Shown: positions 15,097 through 21,363, counted from the stretch's first letter. The stretch is DNA of 23,994 nt from an uncultured archaeon A07HN63 (GCA_000496215.1 KI543216.1:100281-124274); one strand, 5' to 3'. Numbers and translations are program-made. Notes: generated by a model not told the origin, from the sequence alone.

Positions 15097-16025
15097 CGCT
15101 CCAGCTGCCCAGCGAGATCGTCGTCGAGCGGTTTCTGCCGACCGCTCGCGCGATGCTCGCCACCGAACTCGCCGACAGCGGCCTCTCTCAGCAGGCTATC
15201 GCCACCAAGCTCGGCATCTCGCAGGCCGCCGTCAGCAAGTACCTCAGCGGCGAGCAGACCGGTGACCCACGCTTTGCCGACAACGAACGGATGCAGGCGA
15301 CGATAGCACGGATCGCAACCGGCATCGCCGACGGTAGCATGGGCGACTACGAGGCCCTGGCCGAGCTCTTGGAGCTGATCCGAGCCTTCGAGGATCGCGG
15401 CCCGATCTGTGCCGTTCACGAGGAGGAGATGCCCGCGCTCAAAGGGATGGGCTGTGACCTCTGTGTTCGCGGGCCGGACAACCGCGCCGAGGCCGAACGC
15501 GACGTGCTGCGAGACGTCCAGCAGGCGGTTCGGCTGTTTGCGAACGACCCGGTCGTCGTCGACCACATCCCCAACGTCGGCACTAACATCGGGATGGCAC
15601 TCCCCGACGCCGACGGGCCGGCCGACGTGGCGGCCGTACCGGGGCGTGTCCACGCGATGGGCGGCCGGGCGAACGTCCCCGCCGACCCCGAGTTCGGGGC
15701 CTCCGAACACGTCGCCACGGCGGTCAGAGCGGTGATGGCCGTCGATCCCGACCGCCGCGCGGCGGTCAACCTGAAGACGAGCGACGATCTGCTGGCCGCA
15801 GCCGAGGCCGCGGGGTTGACGACAGCGTCTTTCGACGCCAGCTACGAGAACCGCGCCGAGCGACTCACGACTGTCGCCAGCGAGGCCGACTCGGTGCCGG
15901 CCGTGCTCTATCACGAGGGGGCCTTCGGAATCGAGCCGATCACCTACGTTCTCGGCGAGACAGCGACCGACGCCGTCGAGACCGCCCGCGACGTGCTGGG
16001 ATCGATTCCGGACGATGAGACGTGA
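15093..16025 (+). CDS. thiR: ThiN-domain transcriptional regulator (ThiR-like)
   Basis: The protein has 310 residues. An N-terminal helix-turn-helix (about residues 28-53, LSQQAIATKLGISQAAVSKY) is followed by a linker with C106 and a C121-x2-C124 pair (MGCDLC), then a ThiN domain from about residue 130 (VPNVGTN-like IPNVGTNIGMAL, GRVHAMGGRANVPADPEFGASEHVA, FDASYENRAE). ThiN alone is an archaeal thiamine-phosphate synthase domain. Fused to an HTH it is known as ThiR, a repressor of thiamine-biosynthesis genes in archaea that probably senses thiamine phosphates. No thi gene is in this window, so it would act in trans. The start is fixed by a perfect Shine-Dalgarno. A 23-nt tandem repeat covers the stop codon. 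Confidence 0.82.
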   Translation: MTLQLPSEIVVERFLPTARAMLATELADSGLSQQAIATKLGISQAAVSKYLSGEQTGDPRFADNERMQATIARIATGIADGSMGDYEALAELLELIRAFEDRGPICAVHEEEMPALKGMGCDLCVRGPDNRAEAERDVLRDVQQAVRLFANDPVVVDHIPNVGTNIGMALPDADGPADVAAVPGRVHAMGGRANVPADPEFGASEHVATAVRAVMAVDPDRRAAVNLKTSDDLLAAAEAAGLTTASFDASYENRAERLTTVASEADSVPAVLYHEGAFGIEPITYVLGETATDAVETARDVLGSIPDDET

Positions 16026-16076
16026 CAGCGCCGGACAGCGAGACGTGACAGTGCCGGACGGCGAAACGTGACAGCG
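16008..16076 (+). repeat. Three tandem 23-nt repeats across the thiR stop codon
   Basis: Units start at 16008, 16031 and 16054, each close to CCGGACRRYGARACGTGACAG. The first contains the thiR stop TGA (16023-16025). The unit length is not a multiple of three, and copies differ at a few positions. It looks like a local slippage duplication of the gene end. Confidence 0.8.
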
Positions 16077-16089
16077 GCTGAGCGATGTC

Positions 16090-16095
16090 TTTATT
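16090..16095 (+). promoter_or_regulatory. TATA box of the DUF7385-like gene
   Basis: TTTATT is centred 27.5 bases upstream of the ATG at 16120. Confidence 0.6.
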
Positions 16096-16119
16096 CCCTC
16101 GGCCGTGGTGATCTTTCAC

Positions 16120-16398
16120 ATGGCAAGCGAACCCGCCGACGATGGCGACGACGGTGCCGACCCAGCCGAGGAGTCGCTACGCGAACTGGTCAACTACCTC
16201 ACCCCGCGGCGGGACAACGAGATGGTCTCGACGTACCAGAACACGACCGCCATCGCCTGTCCCGTCTGTGACGACCCCTTCGACTACCTCATCAGCTGCA
16301 AGCAAGACGAGGCCGAGCTCTCGCTGTCGACGGTGATGGACCTCTGTGTCTCGATCGACGACGGGCAGGCCTACCTCTTTACCCACGAGGCGGAGTAG
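16120..16398 (+). CDS. DUF7385-like small zinc-knuckle protein
   Basis: The 92-residue protein has an acidic N-terminus (MASEPADDGDDGADPAEE) and then LVNYLTPRRDNEMVSTYQNTTAIACPVCDDPFDYLI. The pattern of a Tyr/Asn-rich strand followed by ACPVCxDPFD and a C-terminal YLFTHEAE resembles the haloarchaeal DUF7385 family, formerly called flagella cluster protein. The CPVC plus later Cys residues (SCK, LCVS) may bind zinc. No flagellar genes are in the window, so the old name says nothing about the role here. The start is supported by a TATA box at the leaderless distance. Confidence 0.7.
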   Translation: MASEPADDGDDGADPAEESLRELVNYLTPRRDNEMVSTYQNTTAIACPVCDDPFDYLISCKQDEAELSLSTVMDLCVSIDDGQAYLFTHEAE

Positions 16399-16426
16399 TC
16401 AGACGGCTGTCGGCTGATCCCACAAC

Positions 16427-16436
16427 TATTTTTATG
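16427..16436 (+). promoter_or_regulatory. TATA box of the gene at 16459
   Basis: TATTTTTATG lies with its TTTATG part centred 26 bases upstream of the ATG at 16459. Confidence 0.6.
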
Positions 16437-16458
16437 TGTCACAAGAATTACTCCGCTA

Positions 16459-17100
16459 ATGGTCGTTGCCGCTCCCGCTGTGTCCCTCTTTGCCCTCACA
16501 CTCTACATCGTCCTCGATCCGACGCATCGGAGTCTCGACGCCACCTACTGGCACCGGATTCGACAGCGGTGGCTACCCGGCGTTGACCGGCTGGCGCGTC
16601 GCCTCGGGCTCGGCTATGCGGCCTACGAACTCGATAGCGAGGAGTTCGCCGGTCGGATCGACCAGCCGGTCGAGGCGGTCGAGGCCCTGCTTGCCGCGGA
16701 GGGCTTCGAGCGAATGCCGCTCTCGGCGTGGAAAACGCTCGACGATGGGCGTGGCGAGGCTGGCTCGTGGGCGCTGCGCGAGCAACCGCTGGCCGACCGT
16801 CAGCTGCACGTCATGCTGTTCCGGACGGACGACGGCGCGACCGAACTCTACGCTCACGAGGAGTACAACCCGTTCCACCCGGGGCATGCGAGCAAACATT
16901 ACCACTGCGTCGGCCACGACCCCGAGGCAGGCACCGAGCGCGTTGCGAATCTTCTCGCCGAGCACCTCGAAACACCGGAGGCGGCCGACCGCGCTCCGGT
17001 TGGTGACGAGACGAGCGAACCGCCTGCGACCACCCGGATCGGCACGGGTGTCGAACTCCCGTCGGCGGTCGAGCAGGAGTCGGGTGCGGCGGCCGACTGA
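16459..17100 (+). CDS. Membrane-anchored conserved haloarchaeal protein, function unknown
   Basis: The 213-residue protein begins with one hydrophobic helix (VVAAPAVSLFALTLYIVL), then basic and acidic segments (YWHRIRQRWLPGVDRLARRLGLGYAAYELD). The central domain (PLSAWKTLDDGRGEAGSWALREQP, LHVMLFRTDDGATELYAHEEYNPFHPGHASKHYHCVGHDPEAG) is rich in His and aromatic residues. The tail is low in complexity. A cytoplasmic domain behind a signal anchor is likely. I do not recognise a characterised family; the HASKHYH cluster might bind a metal, but that is speculation. It converges with a 54-residue membrane protein gene. Confidence 0.75.
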   Translation: MVVAAPAVSLFALTLYIVLDPTHRSLDATYWHRIRQRWLPGVDRLARRLGLGYAAYELDSEEFAGRIDQPVEAVEALLAAEGFERMPLSAWKTLDDGRGEAGSWALREQPLADRQLHVMLFRTDDGATELYAHEEYNPFHPGHASKHYHCVGHDPEAGTERVANLLAEHLETPEAADRAPVGDETSEPPATTRIGTGVELPSAVEQESGAAAD

Positions 17101-17135
17101 GACGCCAGCGCGTCGTCGGTCGCGGGGGTCGCCGA

Positions 17136-17300
17136 TCAGCGCGTGAACAGGTAGCCAGCGACGCCGAGAAGTCCCGTACAGAGCGTCACGACAAGCCAGT
17201 AGCCCGGCTGGCGGTCGGTGCGGCGACCGTGGACAAAGACGCCAGCCGTCAGCAGCGTGTGGCCGACGAGCGTTGCAAGGATAACCACCGAGAGGTCCAT
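17136..17300 (-). CDS. Small two-helix membrane protein, 54 residues
   Basis: A short frame encodes MDLSVVILATLVGHTLLTAG, a charged turn (HGRRTDRQPG), a second hydrophobic helix (YWLVVTLCTGLLGVAGYLF) and TR-stop. The helix-turn-helix membrane topology with a positive loop is convincing for a real small membrane protein. No promoter is obvious. The function is unknown. Confidence 0.55.
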   Translation of the reverse strand: MDLSVVILATLVGHTLLTAGVFVHGRRTDRQPGYWLVVTLCTGLLGVAGYLFTR

Positions 17301-17404
17301 CAGTTACTACTGATCGGTCGCAGCAGGTAGTTTGTGCGGTTTCGATCCGGTATACGCTGTCCGTGCAAGCCACGTCAGGTGGCGAGCGGGTTCGACCACC
17401 CGTG

Positions 17405-17851
17405 TTAGCCGTCGATGCTACGCCACTCTTTGGGGTCGTGAGAGCCACGGCCCCGCTCGATCTGTTTGGCCTCCTTGACGAGGTCGCTGTGGTTCCGGAC
17501 GATATCGGTCATCGTGATGATGCCCTCGATGTCCAGATCGTCGACGACGGGGAGTTTCTTGACCTGCTCGTCGATCATTCGGTCGGTGGCCTCCCGGATC
17601 GAGACCGTTGGCTGGATCGTCGTCAGCGGGTTGCTCATCGCCGCCACCACGGACACCTCCGAGAAGGGTTTATCCGCCGCGTAGCCGACGGTGAGCGCGT
17701 CGGTTTCGGTGACGATCCCGCAGGGTGTGCCGTCGTCGGTGACGATCGCGCTGCCGACCTGATTGTAGAGCATCCGCTCGGCGACCGTCTGCATGTCGGC
17801 CGTCGCTGGCACCGTGACGAGATCGGTGCTCATCAACTCACGGACCCGCAT
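17405..17851 (-). CDS. Two-CBS-domain protein
   Basis: The 148-residue protein is a tandem CBS (Bateman) module. CBS1 spans about residues 5-60 (VRELMSTDLVTVPATADMQTVAERMLYNQVGSAIVTDD, GIVTETD) and CBS2 about 68-125 (VAAMSNPLTTIQPTVSIREATDRM, KKLPVVDD, IEGIITMTDIV). Such modules bind adenine nucleotides or S-adenosylmethionine and regulate partner proteins. No catalytic domain is attached, so it probably acts as a free-standing sensor. The ATG at 17851 is supported by an AT-rich box (AAAATATA, 17877-17884) about 29 bases upstream. Confidence 0.92.
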   Translation of the reverse strand: MRVRELMSTDLVTVPATADMQTVAERMLYNQVGSAIVTDDGTPCGIVTETDALTVGYAADKPFSEVSVVAAMSNPLTTIQPTVSIREATDRMIDEQVKKLPVVDDLDIEGIITMTDIVRNHSDLVKEAKQIERGRGSHDPKEWRSIDG

Positions 17852-17876
17852 TGGTAGAGATTGTATGTCATGTTAC

Positions 17877-17884
17877 AAAATATA
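17877..17884 (-). promoter_or_regulatory. TATA-like box of the CBS gene
   Basis: The minus-strand TATATTTT is centred about 29 bases from the ATG at 17851. Confidence 0.5.
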
Positions 17885-17989
17885 TTCGGCAGCTAACCAG
17901 TTGGTCCGACAGCTACTCAGTCATGCCCGCGGGAAAGAGCGGCACGGTAGCTGTACGATCTGACGTATCGGTGACGGCACAAAGTGAAA

Positions 17990-18064
17990 GTGTGGGACGG
18001 GTGGGCATCGTCCCAACCTGTTCCGGGCAGGCAAATTAGTCGGCTCAGTTCACGGGCCGACTAA
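17990..18064 (-). ncRNA. Candidate small RNA R0 (divergent member)
   Basis: A predicted minus-strand transcript starts near 18064, about 23-27 bases from a TTTAAT box (18084-18089). It would open with a perfect 8-bp hairpin, TTAGTCGG (18064-18057) with CCGACTAA (18043-18036) and a 13-nt loop. A linker containing GCCTGCCCGGAA follows, then a 7-bp hairpin TGGGACG/CGTCCCA (18015-18009 with 17999-17993) whose loop reads ATGCCCACC. Both the linker word and the loop word are exact complements of conserved words in R1. The 3' end is uncertain; T-rich CACTTTCACTTT follows. A 31-codon frame starts in the second loop (ATG at 18008). That the unit is transcribed is inference. Confidence 0.45.
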
Positions 18065-18083
18065 CGTGATATGGAGGACCCCA

Positions 18084-18126
18084 ATTAAAGTATCTACCGG
18101 CGCAGTTTTCAATCATGATACGAACT
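18084..18126 (-). promoter_or_regulatory. R0 promoter: shared upstream element and TATA box
   Basis: On the minus strand, AGTTCGTATC, five spacer bases and TGAAAACTGCGC (18126-18100) match the element upstream of R2 almost base for base and that of R1 with mainly transitions. It is followed by a TTTAAT box (18089-18084). The element here also forms an inverted repeat GCAGTT...AACTGC. Confidence 0.5.
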
Positions 18127-18185
18127 GCCCGGAGTGGCAACTGCTTTGATAACGGAGCAGACCGACCGCGTTCGCCATTTCTCAG

Positions 18186-18226
18186 ATTTAGTTATCGTTT
18201 ATGAGAATTACGTGAGTGGGTTTATA
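18186..18226 (+). promoter_or_regulatory. R1 promoter: 29-nt upstream element and TATA box
   Basis: The element at 18186-18214 reads ATTTAGTTATC-5-TGAGAATTACGTG. It begins exactly 35 bases before TTTATA (18221-18226). The R2 promoter has the same architecture with the same 35-base spacing. The TATA centre is 26.5 bases from the predicted start at 18250. Confidence 0.6.
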
Positions 18227-18249
18227 TTTCATCCGCACCTGTCTATATG

Positions 18250-18367
18250 TACTGGATGCCACATTCCGGGCAGGCTTTGAACGGGCAGGCATTCCAGTGA
18301 GCGCAATCCCCCAACCGGCCCCGACACGGTGGGCACCGCAGTCGGAGCCGGTACTACCGCGGCTTTT
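18250..18367 (+). ncRNA. Candidate structured small RNA R1
   Basis: The predicted transcript is about 118 nt. It starts in TACTGG, 26.5 bases after the TATA centre. Stem P1 pairs ACTGGATGCC (18251-18260) with GGCATTCCAGT (18288-18298), ten pairs with one bulged T, and starts at the very 5' end. The P1 loop holds two copies of GGGCAGGC. Stem P2 pairs 18314-18325 with 18341-18352 (11 of 12 pairs) and presents GGTGGGCACC in its loop. TTTT at 18364-18367 may terminate it. The first 50 nt are nearly identical to R2, while P2 arms differ by compensatory changes. An ATG overlaps the start, but the resulting 17-codon frame is not preserved in R2. Confidence 0.55.
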
Positions 18368-18511
18368 CGTCTGTCACTCTCCTATCTCCAGCAACGCCGA
18401 ATAGACCAAGTGAGCCGTGAAAGCAGGACAAAAATGACAGTAAATAATGTAAATAAGCAAGTATGATTTTTGAATGTGATCAAAGCAGAAATTCTGTCGG
18501 TTATTTTTGCG

Positions 18512-18552
18512 AGTTCGTTATCTCAGCTGAAAACTGCGCGGATGGATTTATA
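18512..18552 (+). promoter_or_regulatory. R2 promoter: 29-nt upstream element and TATA box
   Basis: The element at 18512-18540 reads AGTTCGTTATC-5-TGAAAACTGCGCG and begins exactly 35 bases before TTTATA (18547-18552). Differences from the R1 element outside the 5-base spacer are nearly all transitions. The TATA centre is 26.5 bases from the predicted start at 18576. Confidence 0.6.
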
Positions 18553-18575
18553 TAGGTCTCTCTACTCAACTCAGA

Positions 18576-18698
18576 TACTGGTGTGCCACACTCCGGGCAG
18601 GCTTTGAACGGGCAGGCATTCCAGTGGACGCGAACGCTGAACCCCGCTCGTCTCGACATGGTGGGCACCTAGTCGGGACGGGTACGACCGCTCGTTTT
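18576..18698 (+). ncRNA. Candidate structured small RNA R2
   Basis: The predicted transcript is about 123 nt and paralogous to R1, 326 bases downstream in the same orientation. It also starts in TACTGG at 26.5 bases from the TATA centre. P1 pairs 18577-18587 with 18615-18625, with one T-T mismatch and one G-U. P2 pairs 18646-18657 with 18672-18683: all 12 positions pair if G-U is allowed, although several bases differ from R1. The loop again carries GGTGGGCACC. TTTT at 18695-18698 is a likely terminator. The G-U pairs in R2 exist only for a plus-strand RNA, which supports this strand. Confidence 0.55.
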
Positions 18699-18833
18699 GC
18701 TGCTGTTCGCCGCGAGGTGGCCAAATCGGTAGTGTTGCTTTACTCATCTCCAATGTGCTGCTTGTGCGAATTGTCGGTTCAATTAGTGGCCGAGAGAAAG
18801 CTGTGGATCGCTGCTGCTCGTTTTCATCGATAG

Positions 18834-19418
18834 CTATACGAGAAAAATGTACAAGGTTGCTGCCAATGCTAGCACCAGCAGCAGAAAGAACAGACGTGAT
18901 AACGGCGGAATCGCATCGCTGGTGTCGTCTTCAGTGTCGTTATCGCCCGTCGCTGTCGTCTCTGACTGTTTCAACGAACCGTCCGGATTCATATCTGGGC
19001 TGCGGTCGTAGTCGGGGTCAATCCGTGTTCCCACTGTCCCCGGTTCGATTGGTTCGTATGGCGTCGAATCACCCGCCTCACCGATCAGTAGTTCGTCATC
19101 ATCGATCTCCGCCACACCGCCCAGGATATCGATCACCTCTCGGGTTTTCCGGTTGCGGGTAGCCTCGCTTCGTGCGTTCATATCTGGCGCTTCGTCAATT
19201 GCATCGATTACCTCATCAGAAACGGCGACATCATCTGCGCGTAATTCCGAAAGGTCTCTGTCGTCTTTGAACCACGACGTATCGACTTCCTCGAAAACAA
19301 TCAACGCTGGACAGTCATGGTTCTCAGGCAGCCGATGTGTCGAACAGAATACGCTCCCACAGTAGTTACAGCGGTACTGTAAATCCGCCTCGTCATCACA
19401 GATCTTGCAACCTACCAT
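18834..19418 (-). CDS. AN1-type zinc-finger protein with C-terminal membrane helix
   Basis: The 194-residue protein starts with a complete AN1 zinc finger: C4-x2-C7-x9-C17-x2-C20-x4-C25-x2-H28-x5-H34-x-C36, including the RLPENHDC signature. A long acidic, probably disordered middle follows (about residues 40-170, with repeated DPDYDRSPDMNPDGS-like segments). A single hydrophobic helix at the extreme C-terminus (LFFLLLVLALAATLYIFLV) would leave the finger in the cytoplasm. AN1 fingers in eukaryotes occur in ubiquitin- and proteasome-linked stress proteins; the archaeal role is unknown. The ATG at 19418 is chosen because the finger begins four residues later. Confidence 0.88.
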   Translation of the reverse strand: MVGCKICDDEADLQYRCNYCGSVFCSTHRLPENHDCPALIVFEEVDTSWFKDDRDLSELRADDVAVSDEVIDAIDEAPDMNARSEATRNRKTREVIDILGGVAEIDDDELLIGEAGDSTPYEPIEPGTVGTRIDPDYDRSPDMNPDGSLKQSETTATGDNDTEDDTSDAIPPLSRLFFLLLVLALAATLYIFLV

Positions 19419-19530
19419 TGATCTTACCGCTATACTGTTAGCCAGAGTGATAATTCTGTTTGCGCATGGTTATGTGTGATCGCGTTCCCCGTCACAACCA
19501 CTGTGTAGGGCGAATACACAACCGAACCCA

Positions 19531-19536
19531 TTTATT
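19531..19536 (+). promoter_or_regulatory. TATA box of the acyltransferase gene
   Basis: TTTATT is centred 25.5 bases upstream of the ATG at 19559. Confidence 0.6.
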
Positions 19537-19558
19537 TGCTCGTAGTCAAATACCGACA

Positions 19559-20482
19559 ATGACCAAGCGACATGTGTCGCTGCCGGATGAGGCTGCCGAC
19601 GGGGTCGACCGGTTTATCGAATCGGTCGATAGGCGGCTCTCGGGCGCAGAGGACACCTGCGAGGTCGTCACCGACGTGCTCGTCGACCTCTTTGGCGACC
19701 GCGACGCCTACGAGGCGTGGCAGGCCGGCGAGGAGGTCTCACCGGCGACCCGGGTTCGGTTGCAGGGGTACGATCCGTGTAACGCGACGCTCGAATCAGA
19801 ATACTACGCCGAGAAAGACGAGACAAAATTCGAGGAATCGAAACACCTCCAGTGGCTCTGGCGGCAGTTCGACGCGACGCCGATGGCCGACAACGTCGCC
19901 TTCGCGCTGCAGTTCCGCCGGATGCTCGCCGATCACCTGTTCGACGAGTGCGGCGACGACTGCCGATTTTTCAAGGGAATCACGTTCACCTACGGCCACA
20001 ACATCTCTATCGGCGACAATGTCGTTGTCCACGACGACGTGCATCTCGACGACCGCGGGAAACTGACCGTCGGCGACCGGGTGTCGATCTCCGATGGCGT
20101 CCACATCTACAGCCACGATCACGACATCGTCGATCAAACCGCGGTCGACAACTACCACACAATCATCGAGGACGACGCCCGCGTGACCTACGACGCGATG
20201 GTCCGGGCTGGCTGTCGGGTCGGCGAGAACGCGCTGGTCGGTGCCCGGAGCGTCGTGCAGGGTGACGTGCCGGCCCACCACGTCGCCGTCGGCACGCCCG
20301 CCGAGAGCGTCAAGATCAAACCCGGCTGGGAGGGAAGTGCCGAGCCGATCACCGAGGAGGGCCGTCTACCGCGCCGGCAGGCAGGCCGCGAGATCGACCG
20401 CGAGATCGACAACGAGGTCGACATCTTCGACGAGTTCCAGCGAACGCTCTCGCCGCCGAGCGCGCCACCGGCGGGCGAGTAG
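19559..20482 (+). CDS. Left-handed beta-helix (hexapeptide) acyltransferase
   Basis: The protein has about 307 residues. An N-terminal helical region of roughly 140 residues (MTKRHVSLPDEAADGVDRF..., LQWLWRQFDATPMADNVAFALQFRRML) precedes hexapeptide-repeat strands: FFKGITFTYGHNISIGDNVVVHDD, LTVGDRVSISDGVHIYSHDHD, and VRAGCRVGENALVGARSVV. The ending HHVAVGTPAESVKI is the classic close of maltose/galactoside O-acetyltransferase-like enzymes, and His in IYSHDHD is the likely catalytic base. It would transfer an acyl group, usually acetyl from acetyl-CoA, to a sugar or related acceptor that cannot be named. The next gene starts directly after its stop. A sugar nucleotidyltransferase 0.9 kb downstream suits glycan or cell-surface sugar work. 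Confidence 0.85.
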   Translation: MTKRHVSLPDEAADGVDRFIESVDRRLSGAEDTCEVVTDVLVDLFGDRDAYEAWQAGEEVSPATRVRLQGYDPCNATLESEYYAEKDETKFEESKHLQWLWRQFDATPMADNVAFALQFRRMLADHLFDECGDDCRFFKGITFTYGHNISIGDNVVVHDDVHLDDRGKLTVGDRVSISDGVHIYSHDHDIVDQTAVDNYHTIIEDDARVTYDAMVRAGCRVGENALVGARSVVQGDVPAHHVAVGTPAESVKIKPGWEGSAEPITEEGRLPRRQAGREIDREIDNEVDIFDEFQRTLSPPSAPPAGE

Positions 20483-21274
20483 GTGCCTGTGGCCCGCACA
20501 CTCGCGATCAACGTCGCCGCCAACACGAATCTCCCCGGCGTTCGCGGGCCGATCTATCCCGATGGGAGCTTCGTCTACCTGCCGATTCCCGAACGCGAAC
20601 CGCTCGCGGCCGAGGCCGACGTACCGACCTACGCCGATCTGCTGGCCGAACTCGATCCGCTACCGTTCGAGTTGGCGGCTGACACCCGCGAGCGGGCGGT
20701 GCATCTCGATCCGACCTTTGCTGGCTATCCGTACTGTGAGGATTACAGCTACGGCGACGAGCACGGTATCAAGGCCGGCCCGATCAGCGACCTCCAGCCG
20801 GGTGACTCGCTGTGCTTCTATGCGACGCTCACGCGCCACGACCCGCCGGACAGCGTCGACACCGGCTCGCCGGTCGAGTGGGTCGCTCCCGAGTGGGGCG
20901 CGTATCTCATCGGCGAGTTTCGGGTCGCGGCGGTGCTCGACAGCGAGGCGAGTGCGTCGCTGTCGGCGGCCGACCGCGAGCGGTTCAGGCGAAATGCCCA
21001 CTGCAAGCGCGCTGACTTCGACGCGAAGGTGCTCGTTCGCGGGAGCGACGACTCCCGGCTGTTCGACCGTGCGATCCCACTGAGCGCGCCCGACGCGGGC
21101 GCGACGGCCAACGGCATCGTGACCGACCTCTCGAACGACTCCGGCAAGGGACCGTGGTGGCGACGCCGGCTGTGGTTCGATCCCGACGCAACCGAGACAC
21201 TCCGAGAGATCACGGCTGAGGCGTCGACCGCGGCCGGCGACAGCCAGCTGCTGGCCGAGTGGGTCGATCACTAG
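20483..21274 (+). CDS. Nmad3 (nucleotide modification associated domain 3) family protein
   Basis: The 263-residue protein opens with ARTLAINVAANTNLPGVRGP and continues IYPDGSFVYLPIPE, the signature of Nmad3-type proteins (Asn-rich strand, then GPI-x-DGSF-x-Y-x-PIPE). Later segments LDPTFAGYPYCEDYSYGD, LQPGDSLCFYATL and AYLIGEFRVAAV fit the same domain. Nmad3 was named from comparative genomics of modified-DNA systems; its activity is not established. The start is the GTG immediately after the acyltransferase stop codon, with another in-frame GTG two codons later. The arrangement implies one transcript and coupled translation with the acyltransferase. Confidence 0.72.
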   Translation: MPVARTLAINVAANTNLPGVRGPIYPDGSFVYLPIPEREPLAAEADVPTYADLLAELDPLPFELAADTRERAVHLDPTFAGYPYCEDYSYGDEHGIKAGPISDLQPGDSLCFYATLTRHDPPDSVDTGSPVEWVAPEWGAYLIGEFRVAAVLDSEASASLSAADRERFRRNAHCKRADFDAKVLVRGSDDSRLFDRAIPLSAPDAGATANGIVTDLSNDSGKGPWWRRRLWFDPDATETLREITAEASTAAGDSQLLAEWVDH

Positions 21275-21333
21275 CAGAAAGCTGTCACCGAGCGTTCGTG
21301 CGGTTGGCACGGCACACCATACCAATAACAGAG

Positions 21334-21339
21334 TATAAG
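21334..21339 (+). promoter_or_regulatory. TATA box of the sugar nucleotidyltransferase gene
   Basis: TATAAG is centred 27.5 bases upstream of the ATG at 21364. Confidence 0.65.
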
Positions 21340-21363
21340 TCACCGGCGGTAACTTGTGCGTCC

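Larger units (their letters stand above)
17890..18833. other. About 0.94 kb intergenic region with small-RNA candidates and no convincing protein gene
   Basis: This is the longest non-coding stretch of the window. It is more AT-rich than its neighbours, apart from the GC-rich candidate RNA bodies. I see three candidate small-RNA units (R0 on the minus strand, R1 and R2 on the plus strand), their promoters, and a 14-base partial copy of the R1/R2 core in inverse orientation at 18124-18137. Only short frames of up to about 60 codons exist here and none keeps its phase between the repeat copies. Confidence 0.7.

Noticed and set aside
18115..18204. 29-codon plus-strand frame MIRTARSGNC... with an AT box about 27 bases upstream
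   Set aside because: The AT box and the upstream sequence fit the R0 promoter on the minus strand better, and the peptide has no supporting feature.
18247..18300. Leaderless 17-codon frame MYWMPHSGQALNGQAFQ on R1
   Set aside because: R2 has no matching ATG, has a one-base insertion at the start and reads through the stop, so the peptide is not conserved although the RNA stem is.
18247..18375. Minus-strand zinc-ribbon reading of R1 and R2 (CPPCR and HWNACPFKACPECG)
   Set aside because: The Cys motifs are in one frame in R1, but in R2 an indel of five bases between them breaks phase. R1 has no start codon, and the promoter and G-U pairs favour the other strand. A decayed zinc-ribbon origin remains a weak alternative.
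18571..18753. 60-codon minus-strand frame across R2
   Set aside because: It has no promoter, no homologous frame in R1 and no protein-like composition.
17852..18833. Possible insertion-sequence or MITE remnant
   Set aside because: I found no terminal inverted repeats, target duplication or transposase fragment; the R1/R2 similarity is better explained by promoter and stem conservation.
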